From Cryomorphaceae bacterium 1068 (GTDB lineage Bacteria > Bacteroidota > Bacteroidia > Flavobacteriales_D > Cryomorphaceae): 64,000 nucleotides of DNA. Below, piece by piece: positions 34,935 to 43,863 of the stretch (its first letter is position 1; every line of letters begins with the position of its first letter). The notes beneath the pieces are model-generated. The model saw only the letters and a program-made list of their open reading frames with translations, made no database searches and had not been told where the DNA came from. Both the position numbers and the translations under genes were made by a program. The stretch lies in the NCBI GenBank assembly GCA_027214385.1, contig JAPVXR010000005.1:62001-126000 (forward strand), read 5' to 3'.

Positions 34935-36617
34935 TTAGTGCGAAACGACTACTTTTTTGGTCGCGATGCCTTTATCAGTGGTAATCTTCACTACAAAAAT
35001 CCCATTCGGAAAGTTTTCAATTTCTACAAGATTGCCTTGATTTACTACTCCTTCCTGAATTCGCCTGCCAAATGCATCAAAAATCTGGTATGAATGAATG
35101 AGTAAGTCTGATTCAATTCGGAATTCTGCAGTCGCAGGGTTGGGGAAAAGGTTGATTCGCCTTTCAATAGCTATATCAGAAACGGAGAGAAATGGGGAGA
35201 GGTCAATACATTCAGAATCATTGTCTCGGTTAATGTCTATGTCTAAATCGGGTTGGGTCACAAATACGCAGGCTTCAACAGGTGGATTCTCTTCTCCTCC
35301 CGTGAATAGGAATCCTTCGACATCACTGAACAAAACGGTCATTTCATCACCATTGCCCAATCCATCATTTACTTGTAAATGACCTATTTCAGGTGTGCAG
35401 ATGCCAAAGGCATCTACAAAGTTTAGATAAAATGATGAGACCGGAAATGTTCCGCTATTTCTTACCGTTACCCATAAATCAGAGCTAAAGCTAAGGGAAA
35501 ACTCATCTGATGATGTCACAGCAGCATTCTCAACCGTCACTTCGGTTATTTCCAAGTCCGAGTTCCACAATTGAAAAGCACCTCCATGCGTAGTGGCTCG
35601 ATAGGCAGAGTACTCGTGCCTTATGTTAAAGAAAGAAAACTGATCAGAAACCTTCGAGCCCGTTAGGAAAATGCCATCAGAATTTGCGGACATGTGAGAA
35701 GGTTCAAATCCTTGGATATTTACAAATTCGTTTTGGCCGACCATCTCGCCCTCATTGGAAATGATGATAATATCTTCTCCAGTGTAGAGTGCAAAGCCGC
35801 CTTCAAAATCGCTCATTAAGCCCAAACCTGCTTCTACACTAACGCTGCCAAGTAAGTCGAGTTGCGAAGAGTAGACGAATACCTGATTGTTTATTAAAAC
35901 CGCAAGACTCTGATTGTTGCTTGATATTGTAGTAGGCAGGCCGATTACTTCAACTGAATCTACCTTGATCCCGCTCTCGTCATATCGCCGCAGGACATTA
36001 GCTGAGGAAACGATAAAATCTCCTTCCAAATCTCCCACTGCCTCAAATCCTTGCTCCAGTTCGAATGTGTTGAGCGCTTCTCCCTGTTGAGAGAAATAAT
36101 AGGCCGTAGTTGGTTCCACCCCAAATTGAACAATTGAAAAGCCCCATGTATTGGCAGATACTTTTAATTCTTGATTGAAGAATGACGTTTGCATGGCTTC
36201 TTGGTTCAACGCGCTGTCCGAATAATCCAGTAACGTTCCATCAGAAATGCGTCGCAATTCATAAAAGGGAAAAGGCTCAGAGCAATCGCAGCACTCAATG
36301 CGGTATCCAAGGGCTCCGAAGGTAGAATCGCTTATTGCCACCAGGTTTTGGTAAGTCACTACCTCACCATCATAGTCTGCCTCAACCTCCCAGAGAGTAT
36401 TTCCTTCTTCGTTCACCGAAAAGAGATTGGAAGTCGTGGTAAAGTTTGGCCCGAGAACTACTTCAGATCCTATAAATGCTCCCTCTACTGAAGATAGCGA
36501 AGAACTAAAGTGGTTTAAGGTACCTTTCTGCTTAGAATACTGGAAGGATTGAGCTTTTAAGGAGGTGCAAAAGTAGACAGCGATAAACGCAAGGATAACT
36601 GTAGTTTGTGTCTTCAT
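34935..36617 (-). CDS. secreted T9SS-sorted protein, no enzymatic domain recognised
   Basis: A 560-residue protein with a signal peptide (cleavage after LKAQ) and a C-terminal type IX sorting domain (residues about 485-560, INLFPNPAT). Between them are WD- or Kelch-like beta stretches (repeated short strands such as EVNEEGNTLWEVEADYDG and FEGGFALYTGEDIIIIS) and, near residues 385-460, a CARDB-like beta sandwich. No catalytic motif is visible, so a surface adhesin or sensor role is a guess. It converges on the GH3 gene with 13 bases between. Confidence 0.85.
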   Translation of the reverse strand: MKTQTTVILAFIAVYFCTSLKAQSFQYSKQKGTLNHFSSSLSSVEGAFIGSEVVLGPNFTTTSNLFSVNEEGNTLWEVEADYDGEVVTYQNLVAISDSTFGALGYRIECCDCSEPFPFYELRRISDGTLLDYSDSALNQEAMQTSFFNQELKVSANTWGFSIVQFGVEPTTAYYFSQQGEALNTFELEQGFEAVGDLEGDFIVSSANVLRRYDESGIKVDSVEVIGLPTTISSNNQSLAVLINNQVFVYSSQLDLLGSVSVEAGLGLMSDFEGGFALYTGEDIIIISNEGEMVGQNEFVNIQGFEPSHMSANSDGIFLTGSKVSDQFSFFNIRHEYSAYRATTHGGAFQLWNSDLEITEVTVENAAVTSSDEFSLSFSSDLWVTVRNSGTFPVSSFYLNFVDAFGICTPEIGHLQVNDGLGNGDEMTVLFSDVEGFLFTGGEENPPVEACVFVTQPDLDIDINRDNDSECIDLSPFLSVSDIAIERRINLFPNPATAEFRIESDLLIHSYQIFDAFGRRIQEGVVNQGNLVEIENFPNGIFVVKITTDKGIATKKVVVSH

Positions 36618-36753
36618 AGTCTTCTAAAGATAATGATTTGCAAAATTTGAACGGGAGAATTTTTTAATACTATGGTAGTCCCAAAACAAGTAGTCCCCTC
36701 TGTTCGACATTCTTTTAATTTTGTAGCATTATTTTATTTGAATTACCCGAATC

Positions 36754-37164
36754 ATGGAAATGAACATCACCCTCTCCCGAAAGGACGAGCACTTGCACTT
36801 TGAAGCCATGAACGATAGAGGAAATCGAGTCTCTATTGATGGTGGTGCGGACTCAAAAGGAATGCGGCCGATGGAGCTATTGCTTTCGGCTATGGCCTCC
36901 TGTAGCGCGTTTGATGCAGTGCTGATTTTGGAAAAGCAGCGGCAGAAGATTCGAGACTTTCGGGTAGAAGCGAGTGGAATACGTCCCGATGAGGGAGCTC
37001 CCAAGCCTTTCAATTCCATTCACTTGATCTATACCCTCGAAGGCGAGATAGATCGACAAAAGGCTGAAAGAGCGCTTAAACTTTCCGTTGAGAAATACTG
37101 TTCGGTTAGTGCTACATTTCGCCCCGAAACCAAGATCACTTACGAGCTTAAACTGATAAACTAG
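36754..37164 (+). CDS. OsmC-family protein
   Basis: A 136-residue cytoplasmic protein with the OsmC fold. The two redox cysteines are visible: MASCSAFDAV around residue 50 and VEKYCSVSATF near 113. Members reduce organic hydroperoxides with thiols. An RP-x-ELLLSAMASC run is typical. It is six bases before cysE, so peroxide defence and cysteine supply may be co-expressed. Confidence 0.9.
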   Translation: MEMNITLSRKDEHLHFEAMNDRGNRVSIDGGADSKGMRPMELLLSAMASCSAFDAVLILEKQRQKIRDFRVEASGIRPDEGAPKPFNSIHLIYTLEGEIDRQKAERALKLSVEKYCSVSATFRPETKITYELKLIN

Positions 37165-37170
37165 ATTTCG

Positions 37171-37995
37171 ATGAAAGAGTCTTTCCTGAAAATGCTTTTC
37201 GAAAAGAATACGAAATGCGCTGACTGTCCGTCACCATCTGAGATTATCTCATTTGCCGATGGAGTCATTTCGTTGCTTTTCCCTGCTTTCGACAAAAAAA
37301 CGTTTGAGTCTTTTGCTGAATTTGAGTCACACGTAGAAAAGCTAAAGGTGGAATTAAACATCCTGCTGTCTCGCAATCCCGATCGAAGTCCAAAACCGGA
37401 TGAAGTGACAAGTCGCTTTTTTGAAGCATTGCCACACATCCATGATTTGCTTCAAGAAGATGTAGATGCCATGTTTGCGGGAGATCCTGCCGCAAAATCT
37501 ACCACCGAAATCATCCGATCCTATCCCGGCTTTTACGCGGTGGCTGCATACCGCATTGCGCATTGCTTGGCCGATTTGAAAGTAGAATTGATCCCGAGAA
37601 TCATCTCGGAACTGGCACACGCCAAAACAGGTATCGACATTCACCCGAAAGCTGAGATCGGCAGACACTTCTGTATTGACCACGGAACGGGAATCGTAAT
37701 AGGAGAGACCACGCATATCGGTGATCACGTGAAAATATACCAAGGGGTGACTTTGGGAGGACTAAGTGTGGCTAAAGATGATGCCGAGAAAAAGCGCCAC
37801 CCGACTATCGAAGACCATGTGGTGCTCTACGCTGGTGCGACTATTTTGGGCGGGCATACTACCATTGGTCACCACAGCATTGTAGGAGGAAATGTATGGC
37901 TTACGCGAAGCGTTCCTCCACACACCAAGGTATATTACAAAGCCGCATTGACAAACAACGACGGCGAAACGGACATTATAGAATTCAAATCATGA
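37171..37995 (+). CDS. cysE: serine O-acetyltransferase
   Basis: A 274-residue enzyme that acetylates serine with acetyl-CoA, the first step of cysteine synthesis. An N-terminal helical half is followed by a left-handed beta-helix of hexapeptide repeats: the catalytic DHGTGIVIGET and IGDHVKIYQGVTLGGL segments are clear. The N-terminus is longer than in classical CysE and has a CADCPSP motif near residue 16. Its TGA overlaps the ATG of cysM in the sequence ATGA, giving translational coupling. Confidence 0.93.
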   Translation: MKESFLKMLFEKNTKCADCPSPSEIISFADGVISLLFPAFDKKTFESFAEFESHVEKLKVELNILLSRNPDRSPKPDEVTSRFFEALPHIHDLLQEDVDAMFAGDPAAKSTTEIIRSYPGFYAVAAYRIAHCLADLKVELIPRIISELAHAKTGIDIHPKAEIGRHFCIDHGTGIVIGETTHIGDHVKIYQGVTLGGLSVAKDDAEKKRHPTIEDHVVLYAGATILGGHTTIGHHSIVGGNVWLTRSVPPHTKVYYKAALTNNDGETDIIEFKS

Positions 37996-38873
37996 CACTC
38001 GAAAGACTCATTGGCAATACCCCTCTGGTAGAAATCAGAACCATCAGCCAAAATAAAGGTGTGCGCCTTTTCGGTAAACTAGAAGGGCATAACCCCGGCG
38101 GAAGTGTAAAAGACCGCGCTGCCTATGGAATGCTCAAAGGAGCCCTAGATCGTGGTGACATCAAGAAGGGAGATAAGTTGGTGGAAGCTACCAGCGGAAA
38201 TACGGGAATAGCCTTGGCCATGATAGCCCGACTGCTCGGAGTAGAGATGACGCTGATTATGCCCGAAAGTGCTACCATAGAGCGACGGAAAACCATGAAA
38301 GCTTTCGGTGCTGAGCTGATCCTGACACCTGCCGAAAAGACCATCGAATACTCCCGAACCCTGGCCGAAGAGATGGCAGCCAACGAGGGCTACTACATGC
38401 TCAACCAATTTGGCAATGCCGACAATTGGAAAATGCACTACAGAACCACAGGCCCTGAGATTTGGAATGACACCGAAGGAAAGGTCACCCATTTCGTATC
38501 GGCCATGGGAACTACAGGAACGATTATGGGCGTGTCGCGCTACCTGAAAGAAATGAATCCCGAGGTGCAAATCGTTGGCACTCAACCCACGGAAGGTTCC
38601 AAGATTCCCGGCATTCGCCGATGGAGTCCTGAGTTCTTGCCCAAGATTTTTGAAGCGAGTCGGGTAGATCGAACCATTGACGTAAGTCAAGACCAAGCCG
38701 CCGATATGACGCGACGACTAGCCAAAGAAGAGGCCATCTTCTCGGGCATGAGCAGTGGGGGAGCGCTCACCGCAGCCCTCAAAATAGCCGAAGAGATCGA
38801 CCAAGGAGTAATCGTCTTTATTCTTTGTGATCGAGGGGATCGGTATTTGAGCTCAGAGCTTTTTAATGAGTAG
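37992..38873 (+). CDS. cysM: cysteine synthase, CysM type
   Basis: A 293-residue PLP enzyme. The start at 37992 is chosen because it gives the standard N-terminus MTLERLIGNTPLVEI and overlaps cysE; the frame is open to 37896. The PLP lysine is Lys40 in GGSVKDRAA, followed by EATSGNTGIALAMIA and the phosphate loop GTTGTIMG. It makes cysteine from O-acetylserine and sulfide or thiosulfate. The C-terminal CDRGDRYLSSELF region is typical of CysM rather than CysK. Confidence 0.94.
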   Translation: MTLERLIGNTPLVEIRTISQNKGVRLFGKLEGHNPGGSVKDRAAYGMLKGALDRGDIKKGDKLVEATSGNTGIALAMIARLLGVEMTLIMPESATIERRKTMKAFGAELILTPAEKTIEYSRTLAEEMAANEGYYMLNQFGNADNWKMHYRTTGPEIWNDTEGKVTHFVSAMGTTGTIMGVSRYLKEMNPEVQIVGTQPTEGSKIPGIRRWSPEFLPKIFEASRVDRTIDVSQDQAADMTRRLAKEEAIFSGMSSGGALTAALKIAEEIDQGVIVFILCDRGDRYLSSELFNE

Positions 38874-38948
38874 ATAGCCATCCCTATTAGATTTCAACAG
38901 CACAGTCAATTAGGTTTTAACAAAACGGGACGAATTGTCTAAATTAAT

Positions 38949-39332
38949 ATGAAATCCTTCACTCACTATTTCCTCCACTTCGGTTTTCCCCTGCTTATTG
39001 CGCTGGTGTTTTTTCGCAAGGAGTGGAAGAAAGCATACTTGATATTGCTTGCTACCATGTTGGTTGATTTAGATCATCTCTTGGCTAACCCCATTTTTGA
39101 TGCCAATAGATGCAGCATCAATTATCACCCCTTGCATTCGTATTATGCCATGATGGTTTATGTGGTCATGCTCTTTTTTCGAAAACCTTTTTATATCATC
39201 GGCATTGGTTTGCTGTTTCACATGTTTACTGATTTGGTGGATTGTATGATGACCTTTTCAAGCTGCTGTGATTGTTTGGCAGGTTCTCCTGCCATAGGTC
39301 TTTTAGAAGCCATCTTGGGAATGGTACATTAG
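38949..39332 (+). CDS. DUF6122-like membrane protein
   Basis: A 127-residue protein with four helices and a conserved acidic-histidine string MLVDLDHLLANPIFDANRC, then LHSYYAMM and FHMFTDLVDC, which I recall as the DUF6122 family; the His and Asp residues resemble a metal site in a membrane-bound hydrolase, but no activity is known. Four Cys lie near the end (MTFSSCCDCL). It is followed 17 bases later by the methyltransferase gene. Confidence 0.8.
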   Translation: MKSFTHYFLHFGFPLLIALVFFRKEWKKAYLILLATMLVDLDHLLANPIFDANRCSINYHPLHSYYAMMVYVVMLFFRKPFYIIGIGLLFHMFTDLVDCMMTFSSCCDCLAGSPAIGLLEAILGMVH

Positions 39333-39349
39333 CCGCAGCATTAAATACG

Positions 39350-40300
39350 ATGAAGAGCACGAAGCACCTCTACATTTTTGATTACCACCATACCGAGCGC
39401 GACTTGTGCAAGCTCGAGTCGAAGCATGTTTTTGGTGAGGAGGTAGGGGAGAAGCTGCTGTGGTCGAATACCCTGATTCACCCGTCGAGTAGTACTTTTA
39501 TCAAAAAGCGGCTCGATATAATGGCCACGTCTCAAGACTATGGGCGGTTGCTTACAGAGATTGAAGCAGCGGGCATTTCTGCCGAAGGATTTAAAGTAGA
39601 ATACCTGGTTTTTGATGGCGATAACACGCGCTACCCGCAAAGGCTGAATAAGCTCAGGGATATCGGCTTTCGCATCGAGGGCATTCCCGATTACCATAAC
39701 CCCAAGAGTTTTTACGCCCTTTGCCAATGCGACGGGACATGGACTTTCGGAAAGTTGATCAAAGACCGCTTTGATTGGTACAAGCACAAAGAGAAACCTC
39801 GATCGTATAGCAACTCCATCACGATAGGCATTGCCAAAGCCTTGGTCAACATTGCCGCTAAGGGCAAGAAGGAGGCCACACTGCTGGATGCCTGCTGCGG
39901 TGTGGGCACCATACTGATGGAAGCTTGCTACGCCGGATACGCGATAGAAGGATGTGATTTCAATTGGAAAATCTGCGCCGATGCGCGGGAGAATCTGGCG
40001 TATTTTGACTATTCAGCCACTGTACATTGCTCTGATATCGGTGGCATTGACAAGAGGTACGACGCGGCCATCGTAGATTTGCCTTACAATCTATTGAGCG
40101 ATGCCAGTGAAGCCGATATCGCACACATCATAGCCTCAGCAGGAAGGCTTACCGACCGAATGGTTATTGTTTCTACATCCGACATTTCAGATCTAATAAG
40201 CAAGGCCGGGTTTCGAACGGCAGATCATTGCAGCGTTAGCAAAAAGGGAAAGCGAAATTTCGCCAGACGGGTATGGGTGTGTGTTAAGAAAGTGGTCTAA
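39350..40300 (+). CDS. TRM11-like RNA/DNA N-methyltransferase
   Basis: The start at 39350 (MKSTKHLYIFDYHH) is preferred over the longer frame at 39272, which overlaps the previous gene. The 316-residue protein has an N-terminal domain followed by an SAM-binding core: LDACCGVGTILMEACYAG, EGCDFNWKICADAREN and the catalytic motif IVDLPYN, characteristic of amino-methyltransferases acting on guanosine or adenosine (TRM11/RsmD-like). A tRNA target is plausible but unproven. Confidence 0.87.
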   Translation: MKSTKHLYIFDYHHTERDLCKLESKHVFGEEVGEKLLWSNTLIHPSSSTFIKKRLDIMATSQDYGRLLTEIEAAGISAEGFKVEYLVFDGDNTRYPQRLNKLRDIGFRIEGIPDYHNPKSFYALCQCDGTWTFGKLIKDRFDWYKHKEKPRSYSNSITIGIAKALVNIAAKGKKEATLLDACCGVGTILMEACYAGYAIEGCDFNWKICADARENLAYFDYSATVHCSDIGGIDKRYDAAIVDLPYNLLSDASEADIAHIIASAGRLTDRMVIVSTSDISDLISKAGFRTADHCSVSKKGKRNFARRVWVCVKKVV

Positions 40301-40332
40301 GTTTCTCAAAAAAAAGTAGTCAAAACCCGCTC

Positions 40333-41958
40333 TCAATCACCACTAGGTGTTTCATCAATCTTGGAAGGAAGTGTCAAACCATTTCCATCTCTTTCCGCTC
40401 GATAGTGCGGCGAAAGAATTTCTACTTTGTTTTCAGCAAAAACATCTTGAATGTGGCCGTATAGCTCGCTGTATATTCTCGAAGCCTTATCGGCTTCCAG
40501 GGTGTAGCAGTTGATCTGATAGTTGACGTAAAAGTCATCTAGGCTCGTTTGCAGAACAAAAGGCTTCGGGTCTTTTTGCAGTTTCTCCGTTCGCTCTGCC
40601 GCCTCGATCAGCATAGCGTGCACCTTTCGCCACGGTACGTCGTAACCGATGGTCACCGAAGTGTTGAGGATCAAACCTTCCTCTGTGGTATTGGCGGTGT
40701 AGTTGTAGGTATTTCCATTTAGAATGGAGGCATTGGGAATGGTCACATCCTCATTTTTGATGGTGCGGAGGCGGGTTACAAGGAGTGTTTTTTCGATTAC
40801 ATCGCCTTGGGCATCCCCTATTCTCACTCGGTCGCCTATTTGATATGGCCGCATGTAGGTGATGACTAGTCCCGCGATGATATTTCCGATGGCTGAGCTT
40901 GAACCCAAGGAAATAAGCAACCCGATAAATACACTTACGCCTTTGAACACATCAGAACCACTTCCCGGTATTAAGGGAAAAACGGCCACAAATGAAAAGA
41001 CGATGACCAGAAACTTGAATAGGTTGTACGTGGGTTTGGCCCATTCGGGATAAAAGCCATTAATCTCCAGGCTTCCTCTTTCTATTTCTACCGAAAGGTA
41101 GTGTAAGAACCTAATGATACCGCGTGCAATTAAAATGATTACCACGATGGCAATAAACTGGGGTATGTAATCAATCAGTGCACTTCCGAAACTCTTTAAG
41201 GGATCCAATACGTACCCCATTAATGTGCGAGCTATCCCCTCGGTGCTGGGGAAGATACTGAAGCCTAATGGCAGTAGTGCATACACTAGAATAATCAGGA
41301 ATATCCATTTGATAAATCGAAGTACCAAGCGAATCAGCTCGGCCAACCGCGACATGGTAAAGAAGCGATTGCGCGGATTGGTGAGTGTTTTTATTCTCTT
41401 TTGAATCTGTTTGTAGATCCATAAGTTTCCTTTAGAGATAGCCTTATTGAGCAATTTCACAATCAAGAAGAAGGAGAGGATCAGTGCCACCAGGAGCCCG
41501 ATTCGCTTGACTATATCAGCTATCGAATCTACTCCCAATCTATTGATGGCGTGGCTCTTGATTTGGTCTACAGCCTCTTTGACTAAAGCTTCTTGGCTTA
41601 AGCCGGTACCTAAGGTGTCATCGGGAAAAATAGAAAAGATAGCTTCGCCATTGTAGGTAATGATCATTTCTTCTCCCATTCGAAAAGAGTCAAAAGAATC
41701 AAACTTGGCATCTTCCGTCAGAATGACTTTTTCTAAACCGATCGAGATAGCACTTGCTCTGGCAGCCGTCGATTCAAAATTTCCTTTAGCGGATACTTCA
41801 AAGAGTACTTCGCCTTCGTGAACTACAGGAAAGGAAGCAGGGGCTTCACCGACTGAAAGTGTGTCCTGTGCGTTCAATGACCAACCAAAGGCCAGAGTCA
41901 CTGCCAGACAAACGATTAATTTTTTCAAGATTGAAGATTCTTTAACTAGTCTGCTCAA
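40333..41958 (-). CDS. mechanosensitive ion channel, MscS family
   Basis: A 541-residue membrane protein with a signal-like N-terminus, a periplasmic domain of about 120 residues, and five or so helices, of which the last pore helix carries GLLISLGSSSAIGNIIAGLVIT. It is followed by the MscS beta domain PYQIGDRVRIGDAQGDVIEK and a C-terminal alpha/beta domain. It opens on membrane tension to release solutes on osmotic downshift. It lies 31 bases downstream of the UspA-like gene. Confidence 0.92.
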   Translation of the reverse strand: MSRLVKESSILKKLIVCLAVTLAFGWSLNAQDTLSVGEAPASFPVVHEGEVLFEVSAKGNFESTAARASAISIGLEKVILTEDAKFDSFDSFRMGEEMIITYNGEAIFSIFPDDTLGTGLSQEALVKEAVDQIKSHAINRLGVDSIADIVKRIGLLVALILSFFLIVKLLNKAISKGNLWIYKQIQKRIKTLTNPRNRFFTMSRLAELIRLVLRFIKWIFLIILVYALLPLGFSIFPSTEGIARTLMGYVLDPLKSFGSALIDYIPQFIAIVVIILIARGIIRFLHYLSVEIERGSLEINGFYPEWAKPTYNLFKFLVIVFSFVAVFPLIPGSGSDVFKGVSVFIGLLISLGSSSAIGNIIAGLVITYMRPYQIGDRVRIGDAQGDVIEKTLLVTRLRTIKNEDVTIPNASILNGNTYNYTANTTEEGLILNTSVTIGYDVPWRKVHAMLIEAAERTEKLQKDPKPFVLQTSLDDFYVNYQINCYTLEADKASRIYSELYGHIQDVFAENKVEILSPHYRAERDGNGLTLPSKIDETPSGD

Positions 41959-41989
41959 TGTAGTATTTTTCAGAAAGATCGAGGAAAAC

Positions 41990-42808
41990 CTACATCCCGA
42001 TAAAGGTGTACTGGCCTTTCACGCGGCCTACATCCGTAGCATTGAATATAAGTACCGGAACTTGAAGCCCATTGGTGATTAGCTCCTGTGAAAAGCGATC
42101 AAACTGGGGTAGAATACTCTCCGTAAAGTGGGCTACTGCAAATAGATCCGCATTGTTGTGAGCACCGTAGTCGATCACTTCCTCAGCAAATGATTTCTTT
42201 CCGGGAAGGCTTACCACAGTGTGCTTTACTTTTTCCTTGTTGAGAAAATTGTTAACATGAGCCACATTTATTTTGATCTTTTTCACCAACCATTCATCCG
42301 TTTCAGGTTCATGTACGATGTGAATATCTGCATCAAATCGTTTCGCTGCATTGGCTGCAAACTCTACAATCTGAAGACTTTCCTTGGTAAGGTTTACAGG
42401 CATCACTATTCGCTTGATCGTATCTTTTGGACCTTTGGACTGAGTTACCAAAAACGGCAAGTTGCCACTGGTGATGACTTTAATGGCGTTGGATCCCAAT
42501 ATCTTTTGAAGCCCTTTTTCGCCATGAGTTCCCATGACCAATAGTTGAAAATCGCCTTCAGCTCCCTCTTTGGCAATGTCTTTAAAAATGTCACCGATCT
42601 TCACCTTTGTGCTGATCAGAGATCTATCTTCTTCCGAAAAAAGCTTTTTCAACTCGCTGAAGTTGTGCTCTGCATCAGCCTGCTTACTTTCTTTGTCAAC
42701 AATATGGAGTAGCTCTATTTTGGCATCGGCCAACTTGGCTAAAAACAAGGCATGATCTAAAGCAGTGCGCGTGATGGGGGTGAAATCGTAAGGGACAAGT
42801 ATTTTCAT
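41990..42808 (-). CDS. tandem universal stress protein (UspA family)
   Basis: A 272-residue cytoplasmic protein with two Usp domains. The first (1-125) starts MKILVPYDFT and ends with the nucleotide-binding MGTHGEKGLQKILGSNA motif, G-2X-G-9X-G(S/T)-like, suggesting ATP binding. The second (130-272) is more divergent and lacks that motif. It lies upstream of the MscS gene and both may respond to osmotic or other stress. It has its own start at 42808 after an intergenic space. Confidence 0.9.
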   Translation of the reverse strand: MKILVPYDFTPITRTALDHALFLAKLADAKIELLHIVDKESKQADAEHNFSELKKLFSEEDRSLISTKVKIGDIFKDIAKEGAEGDFQLLVMGTHGEKGLQKILGSNAIKVITSGNLPFLVTQSKGPKDTIKRIVMPVNLTKESLQIVEFAANAAKRFDADIHIVHEPETDEWLVKKIKINVAHVNNFLNKEKVKHTVVSLPGKKSFAEEVIDYGAHNNADLFAVAHFTESILPQFDRFSQELITNGLQVPVLIFNATDVGRVKGQYTFIGM

Positions 42809-42978
42809 GGAGCCTATTCTAATACGATGGTAAAGAAAAGTTTTTTGCTCAAATTATGCGAATTATGGAGCAATTGAAATGAATCTTCCACCGGTTGACG
42901 GGATCTGAAACGGGTAAAAAAATGTAAATGATTTGTAAAAGTGCAGCTTTCGATTATCATAGATCGTAAATTGCAGTC

Positions 42979-43830
42979 ATGTTAAAAATGGTTTCATTTC
43001 GGACATTCTTGATTTTTGCTTTTCTGTGTTCAGCGATAGTCTCGGACGCTTCAAGCGCAGATGAGTTTAGCAATAAAGTAAATCTGGCACTCAGACAAAC
43101 GGCTGACGCGTTGCTATGGCATTACGATGATTCGACTACGGTTATTCCTCCCGTTTCGCAAAATGGCACCAACGAGTATGTGCTCGAAATGAAAAATGGG
43201 TTTAGCTACCGAGAGTTGCCGCATTTTCTTGAAAAGGCTTTCAAAGACTATGGCATCGACCAGCCATATGAAATCATGGTTCGCTCTTGCGAAACGGGCT
43301 TTCTGGTTTTGGGGTACAATCGAGCCGCTGCTGAGAGAGATTCCGTGGCATGTGGCGACCGCCTTCCCGACATTCCTTGTGCTACCATCCACGTTCAATT
43401 TGCTCCACAAGAGTCGAAAGAAAAGAAGAGCCTGGCGGGATTGGCTTGGCTTCTGGTTCCTGCAGCGGGTTTAGGTGGTATTTTCCTTTTTAGGAAAAAG
43501 GAAAACCACTCCGAAGAGACGACAGTTGATGAAGGAATGAAATTGGGTAATTTCCGCTTCAATACAAAGAATCAAAAGCTAACTCTTGGCGATCAAACCT
43601 TTGAGCTGACCTTCCGGGAAAGCAAGTTGCTGCGCTACTTCGCCACCCACCCGAATAAAGTGCTCAATCGGGATGAAATATTGGCAGCAGTTTGGGAAGA
43701 TGAAGGAATCGTGGTAGGCCGAAGCTTGGATGTCTTTATTTCTCGCCTTCGCAAGATTCTCAAAGCCGATGAATCCGTCACTATCAAAACAGTGCATGGC
43801 GTCGGCTACCGCATGGAGATTCAGAATTGA
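42979..43830 (+). CDS. membrane-anchored winged-helix regulator (ToxR-like topology reversed)
   Basis: A 283-residue protein with a signal peptide at the N-terminus, a periplasmic domain (about residues 25-150) with three cysteines (VRSCETG, SVACGD, IPCATI), one membrane helix near 152-171, and a C-terminal OmpR-type winged helix (residues 187-283; LTFRESKLLRYFATHPNKVLNR). N-out/C-in topology places the DNA-binding domain in the cytoplasm, hence a one-component signal-transducing regulator. A receiver domain is absent. The input signal and targets are unknown; the sulfatase genes downstream are possible targets. Confidence 0.85.
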   Translation: MLKMVSFRTFLIFAFLCSAIVSDASSADEFSNKVNLALRQTADALLWHYDDSTTVIPPVSQNGTNEYVLEMKNGFSYRELPHFLEKAFKDYGIDQPYEIMVRSCETGFLVLGYNRAAAERDSVACGDRLPDIPCATIHVQFAPQESKEKKSLAGLAWLLVPAAGLGGIFLFRKKENHSEETTVDEGMKLGNFRFNTKNQKLTLGDQTFELTFRESKLLRYFATHPNKVLNRDEILAAVWEDEGIVVGRSLDVFISRLRKILKADESVTIKTVHGVGYRMEIQN

Positions 43831-43833
43831 TCC

Positions 43834-43841
43834 TACCTTTG
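43834..43841 (+). promoter_or_regulatory. -7 element before the lipoprotein gene at 43864
   Basis: TACCTTTG is an exact TAnnTTTG match located right after the stop of the regulator gene and 22 bases before the next start, so that gene may have its own promoter. No clear -33 element is seen. Confidence 0.45.
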
Positions 43842-43863
43842 CCGCCTTTGGCAAAATCACACA

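Noticed and set aside
30282-37000. Possible polysaccharide utilisation locus around GH16 and GH3
   Set aside because: No SusC/SusD pair, and the GH3 is of the NagZ peptidoglycan type.
39272-39349. Longer N-terminus of the TRM11-like methyltransferase
   Set aside because: It overlaps the DUF6122-like gene in another frame and lacks conserved sequence; the ATG at 39350 gives the natural start.
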